From contig PHDU01000032.1 in NCBI GenBank assembly GCA_002842755.1, positions 1 through 55,483 on the forward strand: DNA of 55,483 nucleotides, in the 5' to 3' direction. Below the pieces are notes generated by a model. That model made no database searches. It was not told the origin of the DNA and saw only the letters and a program-made list of their open reading frames with translations. This DNA is from Bacteroidetes bacterium HGW-Bacteroidetes-1. GTDB lineage: Bacteria; Bacteroidota; Bacteroidia; Bacteroidales; F082. The translations under genes were made by a program, and so were the position numbers. Positions within the stretch are counted from its first letter, which is position 1. The number at the start of each line of letters is the position of its first letter. Positions 34,296-43,058 of the stretch are shown in pieces.

Positions 34296-35516
34296 TCAAA
34301 TATTAGCCTTTTCGGCAATTTCCTCGTAGATTTCAAAAGTGTCTGTTGCAATCATCAGCTCTTCGTCCGTTGGAACAACAATTACTTTGACTTTTGAATC
34401 AGGGGCGCTTATTATTTCTTCTTTGCCACGTGATTTGAGAGATTTTTCAACATCAATTGAAACGCCAAGAAACTCAAGTCCATCAAGGGATCTTGTACGT
34501 GTAATTGTGTCGTTTTCTCCAATTCCACCTGTGAAAATGATCAGGTCAATTCCTCCCATCGCAGCGGCATAAGCGCCAATATATTTTCGTACACGGTACT
34601 GATACATTTCCATTGCAACTTTAGCCCGTTCGTTGCCATTTTCAGCAGCAGTTTCAATGTCGCGCATATCTGATGAAACACCAGAAACACCCAACATGCC
34701 TGAAAACTTATTAACAAGGGTACTGGTATATTGAATACTGGTTTCTTCTTTTCCGGCAATAAAAAGCAGAGCGCCTACATCAAGGTCACCACACCGTGTG
34801 CCCATAATAAGACCCTCAATGGGTGTCATGCCCATGCTTGTATCTACTGATTTTCCACCGCTAATGGCTGCCATTGATGCACCATTGCCCAAATGGCAGG
34901 TAATGATTTTCACGGCGCTAAAATCAAGGCCAAGGATTTCACAAGCACGTTTTGACACATACTTATGACTTGTTCCGTGAAAGCCGTAGCGACGGATTTT
35001 ATATTTTTCATAAAGGGCATAAGGAATGCCATAAAGATATGCTTTTGGAGGCATTGTTTGATGAAAGGCTGTATCGAAAACACCTACCTGTGGAACTTCT
35101 GGCAAAAGCTCTTTCATGGCATAGATGCCTTTAAGATTTGGGGGGTTGTGAAGGGGTGCAAGTTCAACACATTCTTCCAAAGCATCAATTACCTCGTCAG
35201 TAATATAAACACTTCCACTGAATTTTTCGCCTGCATGCACTACGCGATGTCCAACTGCATCAATCTCGTCTAATGATCGAATACTACCATACTTTGCACT
35301 TGTAAGAATTCCAAGCAGATATTCAATTCCGGCCTGATGGTCAAGGATTTCTCCTTCAAGCTTTGCTTCGGTTCCATCATCTCTTTTATGTTTTATTACT
35401 GCTCCTTTTAGTCCAATTTTATCAACCAATCCTTTTGCAAGCACATTTTTTGATGGCATTTCAAAAAGTTGATATTTAATGGAAGAGCTTCCGCAATTCA
35501 ATACTATAATTTTCAT
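34296..35516 (-). CDS. ackA: Acetate kinase
   Basis: Interconverts acetyl phosphate + ADP and acetate + ATP. 406 residues from ATG 35516 (MKIIVLNCGSSSIKYQLFE, the ASKHA phosphate-binding motif). Other motifs: GHRVVHAG, FDTAFHQTMPP, RRYGFHGTSHKYVS, CHLGNGASM, DTSMGMTPIEGLIMGTRCGD and FTGGIGEND. The open frame runs two codons further to a TTG at 35522, which is less likely. Third gene of pta-hbd-ackA; the gap to the dehydrogenase is 23 bases. Substrate-level ATP formation from acetyl-CoA is its expected job with Pta. Confidence 0.97.
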   Translation of the reverse strand: MKIIVLNCGSSSIKYQLFEMPSKNVLAKGLVDKIGLKGAVIKHKRDDGTEAKLEGEILDHQAGIEYLLGILTSAKYGSIRSLDEIDAVGHRVVHAGEKFSGSVYITDEVIDALEECVELAPLHNPPNLKGIYAMKELLPEVPQVGVFDTAFHQTMPPKAYLYGIPYALYEKYKIRRYGFHGTSHKYVSKRACEILGLDFSAVKIITCHLGNGASMAAISGGKSVDTSMGMTPIEGLIMGTRCGDLDVGALLFIAGKEETSIQYTSTLVNKFSGMLGVSGVSSDMRDIETAAENGNERAKVAMEMYQYRVRKYIGAYAAAMGGIDLIIFTGGIGENDTITRTRSLDGLEFLGVSIDVEKSLKSRGKEEIISAPDSKVKVIVVPTDEELMIATDTFEIYEEIAEKANI

Positions 35517-35539
35517 TGTCAATATTTCTATAATTTTTA

Positions 35540-36499
35540 TTATTTGATGACAGCACAGGTGACAGTTTGATCAACAGGTTTACCGGATTGGTAATTGTAG
35601 AATCCACGTCCTGTTATGCGGCCAAAGTAATTGGCTCTAACAAGGCGTTTGATGATAGGGGATGATTTGTATTTTTTGTCGCCAAATTCCTGATATAGGT
35701 TATCCATATATTTCATTACCTTATCTAATCCTATACGGTCGGCCATTTCAAATGGACCAAAGAGATATCCTGATTCGCGCATTGCCCTATCGATATCGGA
35801 AACAGAAGCGACTCCTTCCATCAATATCTCGCAAGCCTCGTTGATGGTTGTTACCAGCATTCTGGTGACGATATTTCCTGGAGATTCATTCAATTTGACG
35901 ATCTTTTTATTGATCATTCCGGCAAATTTCACTACTTGCGCAATAGCTTCTTCAGAAGATTTGATACCCTGAACAACCTCTATAATATTTGTTTTGCTGA
36001 TAGGTAGGATAAAGTGCATGCCAATGCATCTTTCAGGATGTTTAAGCGATGAAGAGAGATCGGAAATCATAAGTGTTGCAATATTTGACGAAATAATAGC
36101 ATCAGGTTTAACCACTGATTCAATGTTGCTGAAGATTTCTTTTCTGATTTCGATACTTGTTCCTTTTTTACGGGAGCTTATAGACTCAATAACAATATCG
36201 CAATCTGCTAAATCTGCATATTCGGTGGTGCCTTTAATGCGACTAAGGATAGCACGTTTTTCTCCTGTAGTGAGACCCCAATGATTGATGATATCATCGA
36301 GTTGATGTCCGATTTGAAGAAACGCTTCTTTGAGGCGATCTTCACTTAAATCCAGAAATACTACGTCAATCCCATATTCGGAGATGGTACGACAAATTTC
36401 CTGTCCAACAGCTCCGCAACCAACAATACCCACTTTTTGAATCATTCCCTTTGTTTGGGGGCGTTTTCCTAAACTAAAATCTGCAAGAGTTTCGCTCAT
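35540..36499 (-). CDS. 3-hydroxyacyl-CoA (3-hydroxybutyryl-CoA) dehydrogenase
   Basis: NAD(H)-dependent interconversion of 3-hydroxyacyl-CoA and 3-oxoacyl-CoA. 319 residues from ATG 36499 (MSETLADFS); the open frame reaches back into pta but that extension is not protein-like for this family. The NAD fold opens with VGIVGCGAVGQEICRTISEY. DIVIESI and ISSNIATLMISDLSS follow. The catalytic His motif reads GMHFILPISKTNIIEVV, where family members usually have GMHFFNPV, a notable change. NESPGNIVTRML and the C-terminal helical domain ending in GRGFYNY are typical. It sits between pta and ackA, which may link beta-oxidation or butyrate-type chemistry to acetate energy metabolism. Confidence 0.88.
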   Translation of the reverse strand: MSETLADFSLGKRPQTKGMIQKVGIVGCGAVGQEICRTISEYGIDVVFLDLSEDRLKEAFLQIGHQLDDIINHWGLTTGEKRAILSRIKGTTEYADLADCDIVIESISSRKKGTSIEIRKEIFSNIESVVKPDAIISSNIATLMISDLSSSLKHPERCIGMHFILPISKTNIIEVVQGIKSSEEAIAQVVKFAGMINKKIVKLNESPGNIVTRMLVTTINEACEILMEGVASVSDIDRAMRESGYLFGPFEMADRIGLDKVMKYMDNLYQEFGDKKYKSSPIIKRLVRANYFGRITGRGFYNYQSGKPVDQTVTCAVIK

Positions 36500-36521
36500 A
36501 AAAAATATATTAGTTTGCTTT

Positions 36522-37535
36522 TTAAACTTTATTTTGAATTGTATTGGCCTGATTGACAGTAATGGCAACAAGGTTAACGATATCTTCAACTGAACAACCC
36601 CTCGAAAGATCGTTAATCGGAGCGGCCATCCCTTGAAGCACAGGGCCTATAGCTTCAGCACCTGCAAGACGCTGAACGAGCTTATAGGCGATATTTCCTG
36701 ATTCAAGAGATGGAAAAACAAGCACATTTGCTTTGCCTGCTATTGCTGAGCCAGGAGCTTTCTTTTGGCCAATGGCTTCAATAATCGCTGCGTCAGCTTG
36801 TAGTTCTCCATCAATCAATAACTCCGGATTCAATAATCGGGCTAGTGCAGTAGCTTCAATCACTTTTTCGGTTTTTTCATGTTTGGCGCTTCCTTTTGTT
36901 GAGAAGCTCAGCATAGCAACGCGCGGTTCTATACCGGCAATAGCGCGTGCGGTTTGTGCTGATGCAATGGCAATTTCTGCAAGTTCTTTCACTGTTGGAT
37001 CAGGGTTCACGGCGCAATCAGCAAAAACCAAAATACCATCATCCCCATAAGTTTTATTGGGAAGGATCATAATAAAAGCGCCCGAAACAGCTGTAAATCC
37101 GGGTTGTGTTTTAATGATCTGAAATGCCGGGCGTAATACATCTCCGGTTGAGTTGTTAGCTCCTGCAACTTCTCCATCGGCATCCCCATTTTTAATGAGT
37201 AACACGCCAAGATACAATGGGTCTTCTACCAGTTTTGTAGCCTGATCAATTGTAATTCCTTTACTTTTACGTATTTCTGCAAGCATTTCAGCAAAATATT
37301 GCTTTCTATCATGATGTATTGGATCTATGATTGTTGCTTTACTGATATTTTTTAAGTCCCAATGGGAAGCATTATCTAGAATGACGGCTTTATTTCCTAA
37401 AAGTATAATATGAGCTATGTTATCTTCCAGAATGATATCTGCTGCACGCATCGTCCGTTCTTCAGTCCCTTCAGGCAAAACAATTCTTTTTTTTGTGCCT
37501 TTTGCTCTTTCTCTTATGACGTGTATTAGATCCAT
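36522..37535 (-). CDS. pta: Phosphate acetyltransferase (short form)
   Basis: Acetyl-CoA + Pi to acetyl phosphate + CoA. 337 residues from ATG 37535 (MDLIHVIRERAKG), the length of the single-domain Pta. Motifs: IVLPEGTEERTMRAA, VAGANNSTGDVLRPAFQIIK, FADCAVNPDPT, SFSTKGSAKHEK, GELQADAAI and NVLVFPSLESGNIAYKLVQR, followed by INDLSRGC. The longer frame starts at a TTG (37574) inside the promoter box. First gene of pta-hbd-ackA. Confidence 0.95.
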   Translation of the reverse strand: MDLIHVIRERAKGTKKRIVLPEGTEERTMRAADIILEDNIAHIILLGNKAVILDNASHWDLKNISKATIIDPIHHDRKQYFAEMLAEIRKSKGITIDQATKLVEDPLYLGVLLIKNGDADGEVAGANNSTGDVLRPAFQIIKTQPGFTAVSGAFIMILPNKTYGDDGILVFADCAVNPDPTVKELAEIAIASAQTARAIAGIEPRVAMLSFSTKGSAKHEKTEKVIEATALARLLNPELLIDGELQADAAIIEAIGQKKAPGSAIAGKANVLVFPSLESGNIAYKLVQRLAGAEAIGPVLQGMAAPINDLSRGCSVEDIVNLVAITVNQANTIQNKV

Positions 37536-37571
37536 TATGTTAATTATGAGGATGATATTTTTTTCAGGATG

Positions 37572-37579
37572 CAAAATTA
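37572..37579 (-). promoter_or_regulatory. Promoter -7 element (TAATTTTG) of pta-hbd-ackA
   Basis: An exact TAnnTTTG on the minus strand (plus strand CAAAATTA). The predicted leader is about 33 bases to ATG 37535, and the box overlaps and rules out the TTG start. No clear -33 element. Confidence 0.5.
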
Positions 37580-37698
37580 CCGTTTTTTTTTGATTTTAAT
37601 AGGCTTTCTGTTATTTGCTTAACAGCATGAATTAATTATAAATTATTTATAATCAATAAAATACAACATTTCTATTCTTTAAAATGATTATAAATTAC

Positions 37699-37706
37699 TA
37701 CTTTTG
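37699..37706 (+). promoter_or_regulatory. Promoter -7 element (TACTTTTG) of the DUF4271 gene
   Basis: An exact TAnnTTTG 30 bases before ATG 37737. A TTTA about 20 bases upstream is a weak -33 match. Confidence 0.5.
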
Positions 37707-37736
37707 CCACATCAATTTACATGAAAGTGTTTTTTT

Positions 37737-38612
37737 ATGATTCTGAGTGATTCGATTAAATCTAAAACTGTTCTTTACAGGCTGGATGATCTCACTGTTG
37801 TATCATCGTTCCGGCCTGAAGCATATGCTATTACTACGGATCAGGACAGTACTCATGCTTATTACTTTCCGCAAGCAATGCAGGTTAAAACGTTTGTTAC
37901 ACATGGTTTAAAAAAATCTCATATGATGATTTTTGAGAAAAAGATCAATGAAACATTAAATCCATGGTATGGCTTGCTTGTATTGCTAATGTTTATGATC
38001 ATCGTTTTAAGCAAAGTAATATATCCTAGGCGATTTCAACAGTTTTTAAAGGCATCACTTACCAATAATGGTTTATCGCAATTGTTGCGTGAATGGCATC
38101 CTTTAAGTAATTCGTTAAGTTACATTTATAGTTTCGTTTATTTTCTGGGGTTGTCGATCATGATCGTCTCTATAATAGACTACCTTGGGGGTGGCCTTGA
38201 CCTGAGTGGAAATGCAATAGTGGACTTTGGTATTCTCTTTGGAGGAATAAGTGTGTATGTGATCGGTAAATATCAGACCATAATAGGCCTATCTGTTCTA
38301 TTCAATGTAAAGGATAGTGGTGTTAGATATCTTGCAAACCAGATAGTATTTAGTCTTATTTCTTCATTGATTATGATCCCAATACTTTTGATGTTGATCT
38401 ACAACGCAGCTCCTTCAGTTATATATTTTGGTCTCGCATTAATTACAATAATACAGTTTTGGCGTATTTTAAGAAGTTTTGCAGTTGGCTTATCTGAGAA
38501 TGACTTCGGTTTGCTTTATTTATTTTTGTATCTTTGTGCCCTTGAAATCGTGCCCATTTTGTTATTGGTAAAAGCGTTAATTGTTGTTTCAGGTGATGGT
38601 TTATTTGGTTGA
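37737..38612 (+). CDS. DUF4271 multi-pass membrane protein
   Basis: 291 residues. The N-terminal 75 residues are probably periplasmic or cytoplasmic. About six hydrophobic segments follow, the first near residues 77-95 (WYGLLVLLMFMIIVLSKVIY), others near 125-150, 165-180, 200-225, 227-245 and 262-285. YPRRFQQFLKA after the first segment is typical of DUF4271. The family is confined to Bacteroidota and often lies upstream of a uroporphyrinogen-III synthase gene, as here (113 bases apart). Function unknown. Confidence 0.85.
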   Translation: MILSDSIKSKTVLYRLDDLTVVSSFRPEAYAITTDQDSTHAYYFPQAMQVKTFVTHGLKKSHMMIFEKKINETLNPWYGLLVLLMFMIIVLSKVIYPRRFQQFLKASLTNNGLSQLLREWHPLSNSLSYIYSFVYFLGLSIMIVSIIDYLGGGLDLSGNAIVDFGILFGGISVYVIGKYQTIIGLSVLFNVKDSGVRYLANQIVFSLISSLIMIPILLMLIYNAAPSVIYFGLALITIIQFWRILRSFAVGLSENDFGLLYLFLYLCALEIVPILLLVKALIVVSGDGLFG

Positions 38613-38725
38613 TAATTAGCTAAATATAACATGATAATTTTCAAACAAGCAAAATTTGTTTGAAAAAAATTATTCTATATTTTGAATACGGGCGATAAAT
38701 TGGAGTTGGAAAGTTAAATGTTTAA

Positions 38726-39490
38726 GTGATGAAGATAAAATCTATTCTGGTTTCGCAGCCTCAGCCGGCAGATATTGAAAAGTCACCTTATGGTGAATTG
38801 ATGAAGAAATTCAATATCAATATCGATTTCTTTAAATTTATTTCAATTGAAGGGGTTCCAGCGCGTGAATTTCGACAGGGTCGTATTCCCCTTGCTGATC
38901 AGACGGCAGTAATTATGACGAGCCGCAATTCTGTTGATCATTTTTTTCGTATTGCAAAAGAAATGCGCTACGAAGTACCTGAAACTTTGAAATATTTCTG
39001 TATTTCGGAATCAACAGCCTATTACCTTCAGAAATACGTTCAGTTTAGAAAGCGCAAAATTTTTCATGGCAGGCAAAGCTTTAATGATTTGCTTGATATT
39101 ATTCGTAAGCATAAAGAAGAAAAATTCTTGCTGCCTTGTTCTGATATTCATAAGGAAAGCATGGTTGATTTATTGGAAGCGAATAATATTGAATTCACGA
39201 AAGCAGTTTTCTATCGCACAGTGGCCAGTAATCTGAATGGATTAAAGCTTGATAATTATGATATGATTGTTTTTTTCAGCCCTGCAGGTATCAAATCGCT
39301 TCAAAAGAATTTCCCAAAATTCAAACAGACAGAGAAGATTTTTGCTGGTTTTGGAGAATCAACCTGTGATGCAATAAAAGAAGCGGGATTTAAACTTCAT
39401 ATTGAAGCACCTACTAAGTCGAGCCCTTCCATGACAATGGCTATTGAAGAGTACATTGAATCCGAAGCCAAGAAAGCCAGAAAGAAGTAG
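38726..39490 (+). CDS. hemD: Uroporphyrinogen-III synthase
   Basis: Closes hydroxymethylbilane into uroporphyrinogen III in tetrapyrrole synthesis. 254 residues with the two-domain HemD pattern: ILVSQPQP at the start, TAVIMTSRNSVDHFF, KYFCISESTAYYLQKY, FLLPCSDIHKESMVDLLEAN, FYRTVASNL, DMIVFFSPAGIKSL, and AGFGESTCDAIKEAGF at the second domain. HemD is poorly conserved, but these anchors agree. Other heme genes are not nearby. Followed by a shared terminator. Confidence 0.9.
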   Translation: MMKIKSILVSQPQPADIEKSPYGELMKKFNINIDFFKFISIEGVPAREFRQGRIPLADQTAVIMTSRNSVDHFFRIAKEMRYEVPETLKYFCISESTAYYLQKYVQFRKRKIFHGRQSFNDLLDIIRKHKEEKFLLPCSDIHKESMVDLLEANNIEFTKAVFYRTVASNLNGLKLDNYDMIVFFSPAGIKSLQKNFPKFKQTEKIFAGFGESTCDAIKEAGFKLHIEAPTKSSPSMTMAIEEYIESEAKKARKK

Positions 39491-39561
39491 TGTTTTCAAA
39501 AGCTATTTTTCAAAAGGTTTTATTTGATGGCCAGTTTGTATTGCTAAACTCAATAAAAGAA

Positions 39562-39594
39562 AATTCCTGCCAGTATAAATAACGGGCAGGAATT
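39562..39594. terminator. Bidirectional terminator between hemD and tRNA-Arg
   Basis: A perfect 10-bp inverted repeat AATTCCTGCC (39562-39571) / GGCAGGAATT (39585-39594) with a 13-base loop. T-rich on both sides (ACTTTTT on plus, TTCTTTTATT on minus), it lies between convergent hemD and tRNA-Arg. Confidence 0.8.
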
Positions 39595-39603
39595 ACTTTT
39601 TAG

Positions 39604-39676
39604 TGACCTCGGAGGGATTCGAACCCTCAACCCCCAGAACCGGAATCTGATATTCTATCCATTGAACTACGAGGCC
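39604..39676 (-). tRNA. tRNA-Arg (anticodon CCG)
   Basis: A 73-base cloverleaf on the minus strand. The acceptor GGCCTCG pairs with CGAGGTC. The D-arm is GTTCAATGGATAGAAT. The anticodon stem TCAGA/TCTGG encloses loop TTCCGGT (CCG). The T-arm contains GGTTCGAATCC. CCA is not encoded. Confidence 0.95.
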
Positions 39677-39792
39677 TTTTATGGTGGCAAAAGTAATGCG
39701 TTTTCTCCAATATTAGAAATGTAATTTCGTTGTCTTAAGGTAAATCTAAAATGAATTTTGCCTTGATTAGTGCCTGTAAATGCTCCTTTCTT

Positions 39793-41613
39793 TCAGGTAA
39801 ATGATTGCAGATCAAAGAGCCTTTTATAAATACCTCCCTTGGCAAGGAGTTCTTCGTGCCGGCCTCTTTCAGCAATCTGTCCTTTTTGCATTACAATGAT
39901 TTCGTCAGCATGTTGAATGGTTGAGAGCCGGTGGGCAATTACGATGGAGGTGCGACTACTCATTACCTTGGCCAGAGCATCCTGCACAAGACGTTCCGAC
40001 TCTGTATCAAGTGATGATGTGGCCTCGTCCAGAATGAGAATAGGTGGATTTTTCAATACTGCACGAGCAATACTCACACGTTGACGCTGACCACCAGAGA
40101 GGTTAGACCCTCTGTCACCTATAGTTGTATCATATCCTTCTTTCATTTGCATGATGAAGTTGTGGGCATTGGCAATACGCGCCGCCTCAATCACCTGATC
40201 TTTGGTTGCCTTGGTGCTTCCAAAAGCAATGTTGTTGTATAGGCTGTCGTTAAATAAAATACTTTCCTGTGTCACAATGCCCATCAAACCCCTCAATGAG
40301 TCAATGCGATAATCGCGTAAATCAACACCATCAATAAGGATACTGCCACCAATTACATCATAGAAACGAGGAAGCAAGTCAACCATCGTTGATTTTCCTC
40401 CTCCTGATTCGCCAACAAGAGCTATAATTTTACCTTTCTCTATGGTAAGATTTACATCTTGTAGCACAATCTCTCTGTCGTATCGAAATAAAATATTGCG
40501 GTATTCAATCTTGTCTTTGAAATCTTCGATATGCAATGCGTTGGGCTTTTCGACAATTACTTCCTCGGCATCGAGAATTTCAAAGATCCTTTCTGCAGAA
40601 GCAATTCCTTTCTGTATATTATAAAATCCTTGTGAAAAAGTCTTTGCAGGCGGAATAATTTGCGAAAAAACAATAATATAGGTTATGAAGTCGGCTGCTC
40701 CGATAGGGGAGGTGTCGGAAAGTACCATGCTGCCTCCAAACCAAAGCACAATAATAATGACTATCGATGAAAGAAATTCACTCATTGGGGAACTAAGGTC
40801 ACGACGACGATAAATTTTTATCATTAAATTTGAAAGCAATGAGTTCTGCTCCTGAAACTTGCGATCAGAGTATTGAATTGCGTTGAAGGCTTTGATGATT
40901 CGTAAACCAGATATGGACTCTTCAACTGTAGAAAGCATTCCAGACATTCGCTCCTGACCGATCTTTGAAGATTTTCGCAAGCTTCGGCCAATACGACCAA
41001 TAATATATCCAGTAAAAGGCAAGAGTACCAACACAAAAAGAGTGAGTTGAGGGCTCATCGAAAACATGAAGATGACGAATGCAAGAATGGTTATGGGATC
41101 CCGCACCAGCATTTCAAGGTAATTCATGATTGAAAATTCTACTTCCTGAACGTCATTGGTGATGCGTGCTATGATATCGCCTTTCTTGTTTTTGTTGTAA
41201 TAGGAAATCGGAAGGATAAGAATCTTGTTATAAATGGCGTTTCGCATATCCTTTACAGCTCCAACGCGTACGTTGGCCATGAAATAACTTGCCATGAAGC
41301 GGGAAATATTGCGCAATAAAAACGCTGTTGCCAGAATTATACAAATAAAAACCAGTGCTTTAACCTGACCTTGTTCTGCAATTATCGTACTGATTTGATA
41401 GTTCAGGGACGCCAGCAGAGCATCCGTACTCAAACTAAATTCCGGTTGTGTTGTGACAAGTTCTTCAGAACCAAAGAGCAGGTTTAGAAAAGGCACAAGG
41501 AGCGCGAATGAAAAAAGAGAAAATACAATGACCAGTAAATTGAAAAAAACATTTAAAAGTGCAAAGCCCCAATAAGGTTTAGCGAAAGAAATAGTTCTAT
41601 AAAACTTATTCAT
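39793..41613 (-). CDS. ABC exporter with fused membrane and ATPase domains (MsbA-like)
   Basis: 606 residues. The N-terminal transmembrane domain (about 15-330) has six segments. The ATPase domain starts near 365, with Walker A GESGGGKST (about 399), signature LSGGQRQRVSIARA (about 500), Walker B ILILDEATSSLD and the switch His in IVIAHRLS. Half-transporters of this kind work as dimers; MsbA flips lipid A, but drug or lipid-linked substrates are equally possible. It starts 2 bases after purB and is probably co-transcribed with it. Confidence 0.9.
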   Translation of the reverse strand: MNKFYRTISFAKPYWGFALLNVFFNLLVIVFSLFSFALLVPFLNLLFGSEELVTTQPEFSLSTDALLASLNYQISTIIAEQGQVKALVFICIILATAFLLRNISRFMASYFMANVRVGAVKDMRNAIYNKILILPISYYNKNKKGDIIARITNDVQEVEFSIMNYLEMLVRDPITILAFVIFMFSMSPQLTLFVLVLLPFTGYIIGRIGRSLRKSSKIGQERMSGMLSTVEESISGLRIIKAFNAIQYSDRKFQEQNSLLSNLMIKIYRRRDLSSPMSEFLSSIVIIIVLWFGGSMVLSDTSPIGAADFITYIIVFSQIIPPAKTFSQGFYNIQKGIASAERIFEILDAEEVIVEKPNALHIEDFKDKIEYRNILFRYDREIVLQDVNLTIEKGKIIALVGESGGGKSTMVDLLPRFYDVIGGSILIDGVDLRDYRIDSLRGLMGIVTQESILFNDSLYNNIAFGSTKATKDQVIEAARIANAHNFIMQMKEGYDTTIGDRGSNLSGGQRQRVSIARAVLKNPPILILDEATSSLDTESERLVQDALAKVMSSRTSIVIAHRLSTIQHADEIIVMQKGQIAERGRHEELLAKGGIYKRLFDLQSFT

Positions 41614-41615
41614 TA

Positions 41616-42974
41616 TTAATCATTTAACAAATCGATGCCTGTATAGCTTTCCGGTGTGATAAGACGTAATTCAGATTTTATCGTTTCAGAAACATCCAGC
41701 TCATCAATAAAGTTTGAAATAGACGTTGCGTTGATGCCTTGATTGGTTCTGGTGAGTTGTTTCAGTAATTCATATCCTCCGTCTATCTGTTCACGCCGAA
41801 GTATCGTTTGAATGCCTTCTGCAACAACAGCCCAGTTGGCCTGAAGATCTGCCTTTAGTTTATCTTCATTAAGTAAAAGTTTATCCAATCCTTTCCCGAT
41901 GGAAAAGATGGAAAGAAGACTGTGGGCAAGAGGAACACCAATATTGCGGGTAACTGTTGAATCAGTCAGATCGCGTTGAAGTCTGCTCACAGGCAGTTTA
42001 TTACTGAAGTGTTCAAAAATGGCATTAGCAATTCCAAGATTGCCTTCAGCATTCTCAAAATCAATAGGATTAACTTTGTGTGGCATAGCGGATGAACCTA
42101 TTTCGCCCTCTTTAATCTTTTGCTTGAAATAGTCAAGCATAATATACATCCAAAGGTCGCGGCACAAGTCGAGAAGAATAGTATTGAGGCGTTTGATTCC
42201 GTCAAAATACGCGGCTAAATAATCGTAATGCTCAATTTGGGTTGTTGTTTGCTGACGGTGAAGATCAAGTTTATTCATGACCAGATTGTTGGCAAAAGCC
42301 ACCCAGTCGATGGCCGGATAAGCTATTTTGTGAGCATTGAAATTGCCTGTTGCTCCTCCAAACTTAGAGGAAAAAGGTATAGTTGATAGCAAATGAAGCT
42401 GATCATTTATTCTTTCAGCAAAAACCTGAATTTCTTTTCCCAATCGGGTTGGGCTGGCTGGTTGTCCGTGCGTTCGGGCCAACATGGGAATGTCTTTCCA
42501 TTGCAAAGCCAATTGTGTAATATGATCACAAAGTTGACGGTACGCCGGCTCAATTATTTGATGATGCGCGCCTTTTAAAGCAAGAGGAAGTGCAACATTG
42601 TTGATATCCTGTGAAGTAAGTCCGAAATGAATAAATTCTTTAAAAGATTCCAGATTTATTGCATCAAAGCGCTTTTTAAGGAAATACTCTACAGCTTTAA
42701 CATCATGGTTTGTTACCTTTTCAATCTCTTTAATTTGATAGGCATCTTCAGGGGTAAAATTTTGGTAAATGTACCTTAGGGCATCAAAATGATCAGAATC
42801 AAAATGGTTTAACTGTGGTAGGGGTATCTCACACAGTGCGATGAAATACTCCATCTCAACCATGACCCGATATCGCATCAGTGCAAATTCAGAGAAAAAT
42901 GCATCCAGTTGCGAGACCTTGCTTCTGTAGCGCCCGTCAATGGGAGAAATTGCGGTAAGTGCAGAAAGTTCCAT
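41616..42974 (-). CDS. purB: Adenylosuccinate lyase
   Basis: Cleaves SAICAR and adenylosuccinate in purine synthesis. 452 residues from ATG 42974 (MELSALTAISPIDGRYRSK). Motifs: EKVTNHDVKAVEYFLKKR, HFGLTSQDINN, RTHGQPASPTRLGKE, FGGATGNFNAH and the family signature SSAMPHKVNPIDFENAEGN. This is the longer E. coli-type PurB. The open frame extends to a TTG at 42995 that lies inside the promoter -7 box and so is not the start. Confidence 0.96.
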   Translation of the reverse strand: MELSALTAISPIDGRYRSKVSQLDAFFSEFALMRYRVMVEMEYFIALCEIPLPQLNHFDSDHFDALRYIYQNFTPEDAYQIKEIEKVTNHDVKAVEYFLKKRFDAINLESFKEFIHFGLTSQDINNVALPLALKGAHHQIIEPAYRQLCDHITQLALQWKDIPMLARTHGQPASPTRLGKEIQVFAERINDQLHLLSTIPFSSKFGGATGNFNAHKIAYPAIDWVAFANNLVMNKLDLHRQQTTTQIEHYDYLAAYFDGIKRLNTILLDLCRDLWMYIMLDYFKQKIKEGEIGSSAMPHKVNPIDFENAEGNLGIANAIFEHFSNKLPVSRLQRDLTDSTVTRNIGVPLAHSLLSIFSIGKGLDKLLLNEDKLKADLQANWAVVAEGIQTILRREQIDGGYELLKQLTRTNQGINATSISNFIDELDVSETIKSELRLITPESYTGIDLLND

Positions 42975-42992
42975 TGCTTTAAATTTGAAGGC

Positions 42993-43000
42993 CAAAGGTA
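42993..43000 (-). promoter_or_regulatory. Promoter -7 element (TACCTTTG) of purB
   Basis: An exact TAnnTTTG on the minus strand (plus strand CAAAGGTA), with TTTG 15 bases upstream (plus CAAA 43016-43019), closer than usual. The predicted leader is about 15 bases. Confidence 0.5.
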
Positions 43001-43058
43001 CATATTCTTGGCTTTCAAAAATGTCACATGATTGAGCCGAAGGAAATTAATGGGTGTT

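Noticed and set aside
36500-36589. N-terminal extension of the hydroxyacyl-CoA dehydrogenase into pta
   Set aside because: The extra 30 residues overlap pta, are not part of the family fold, and ATG 36499 gives the usual length.
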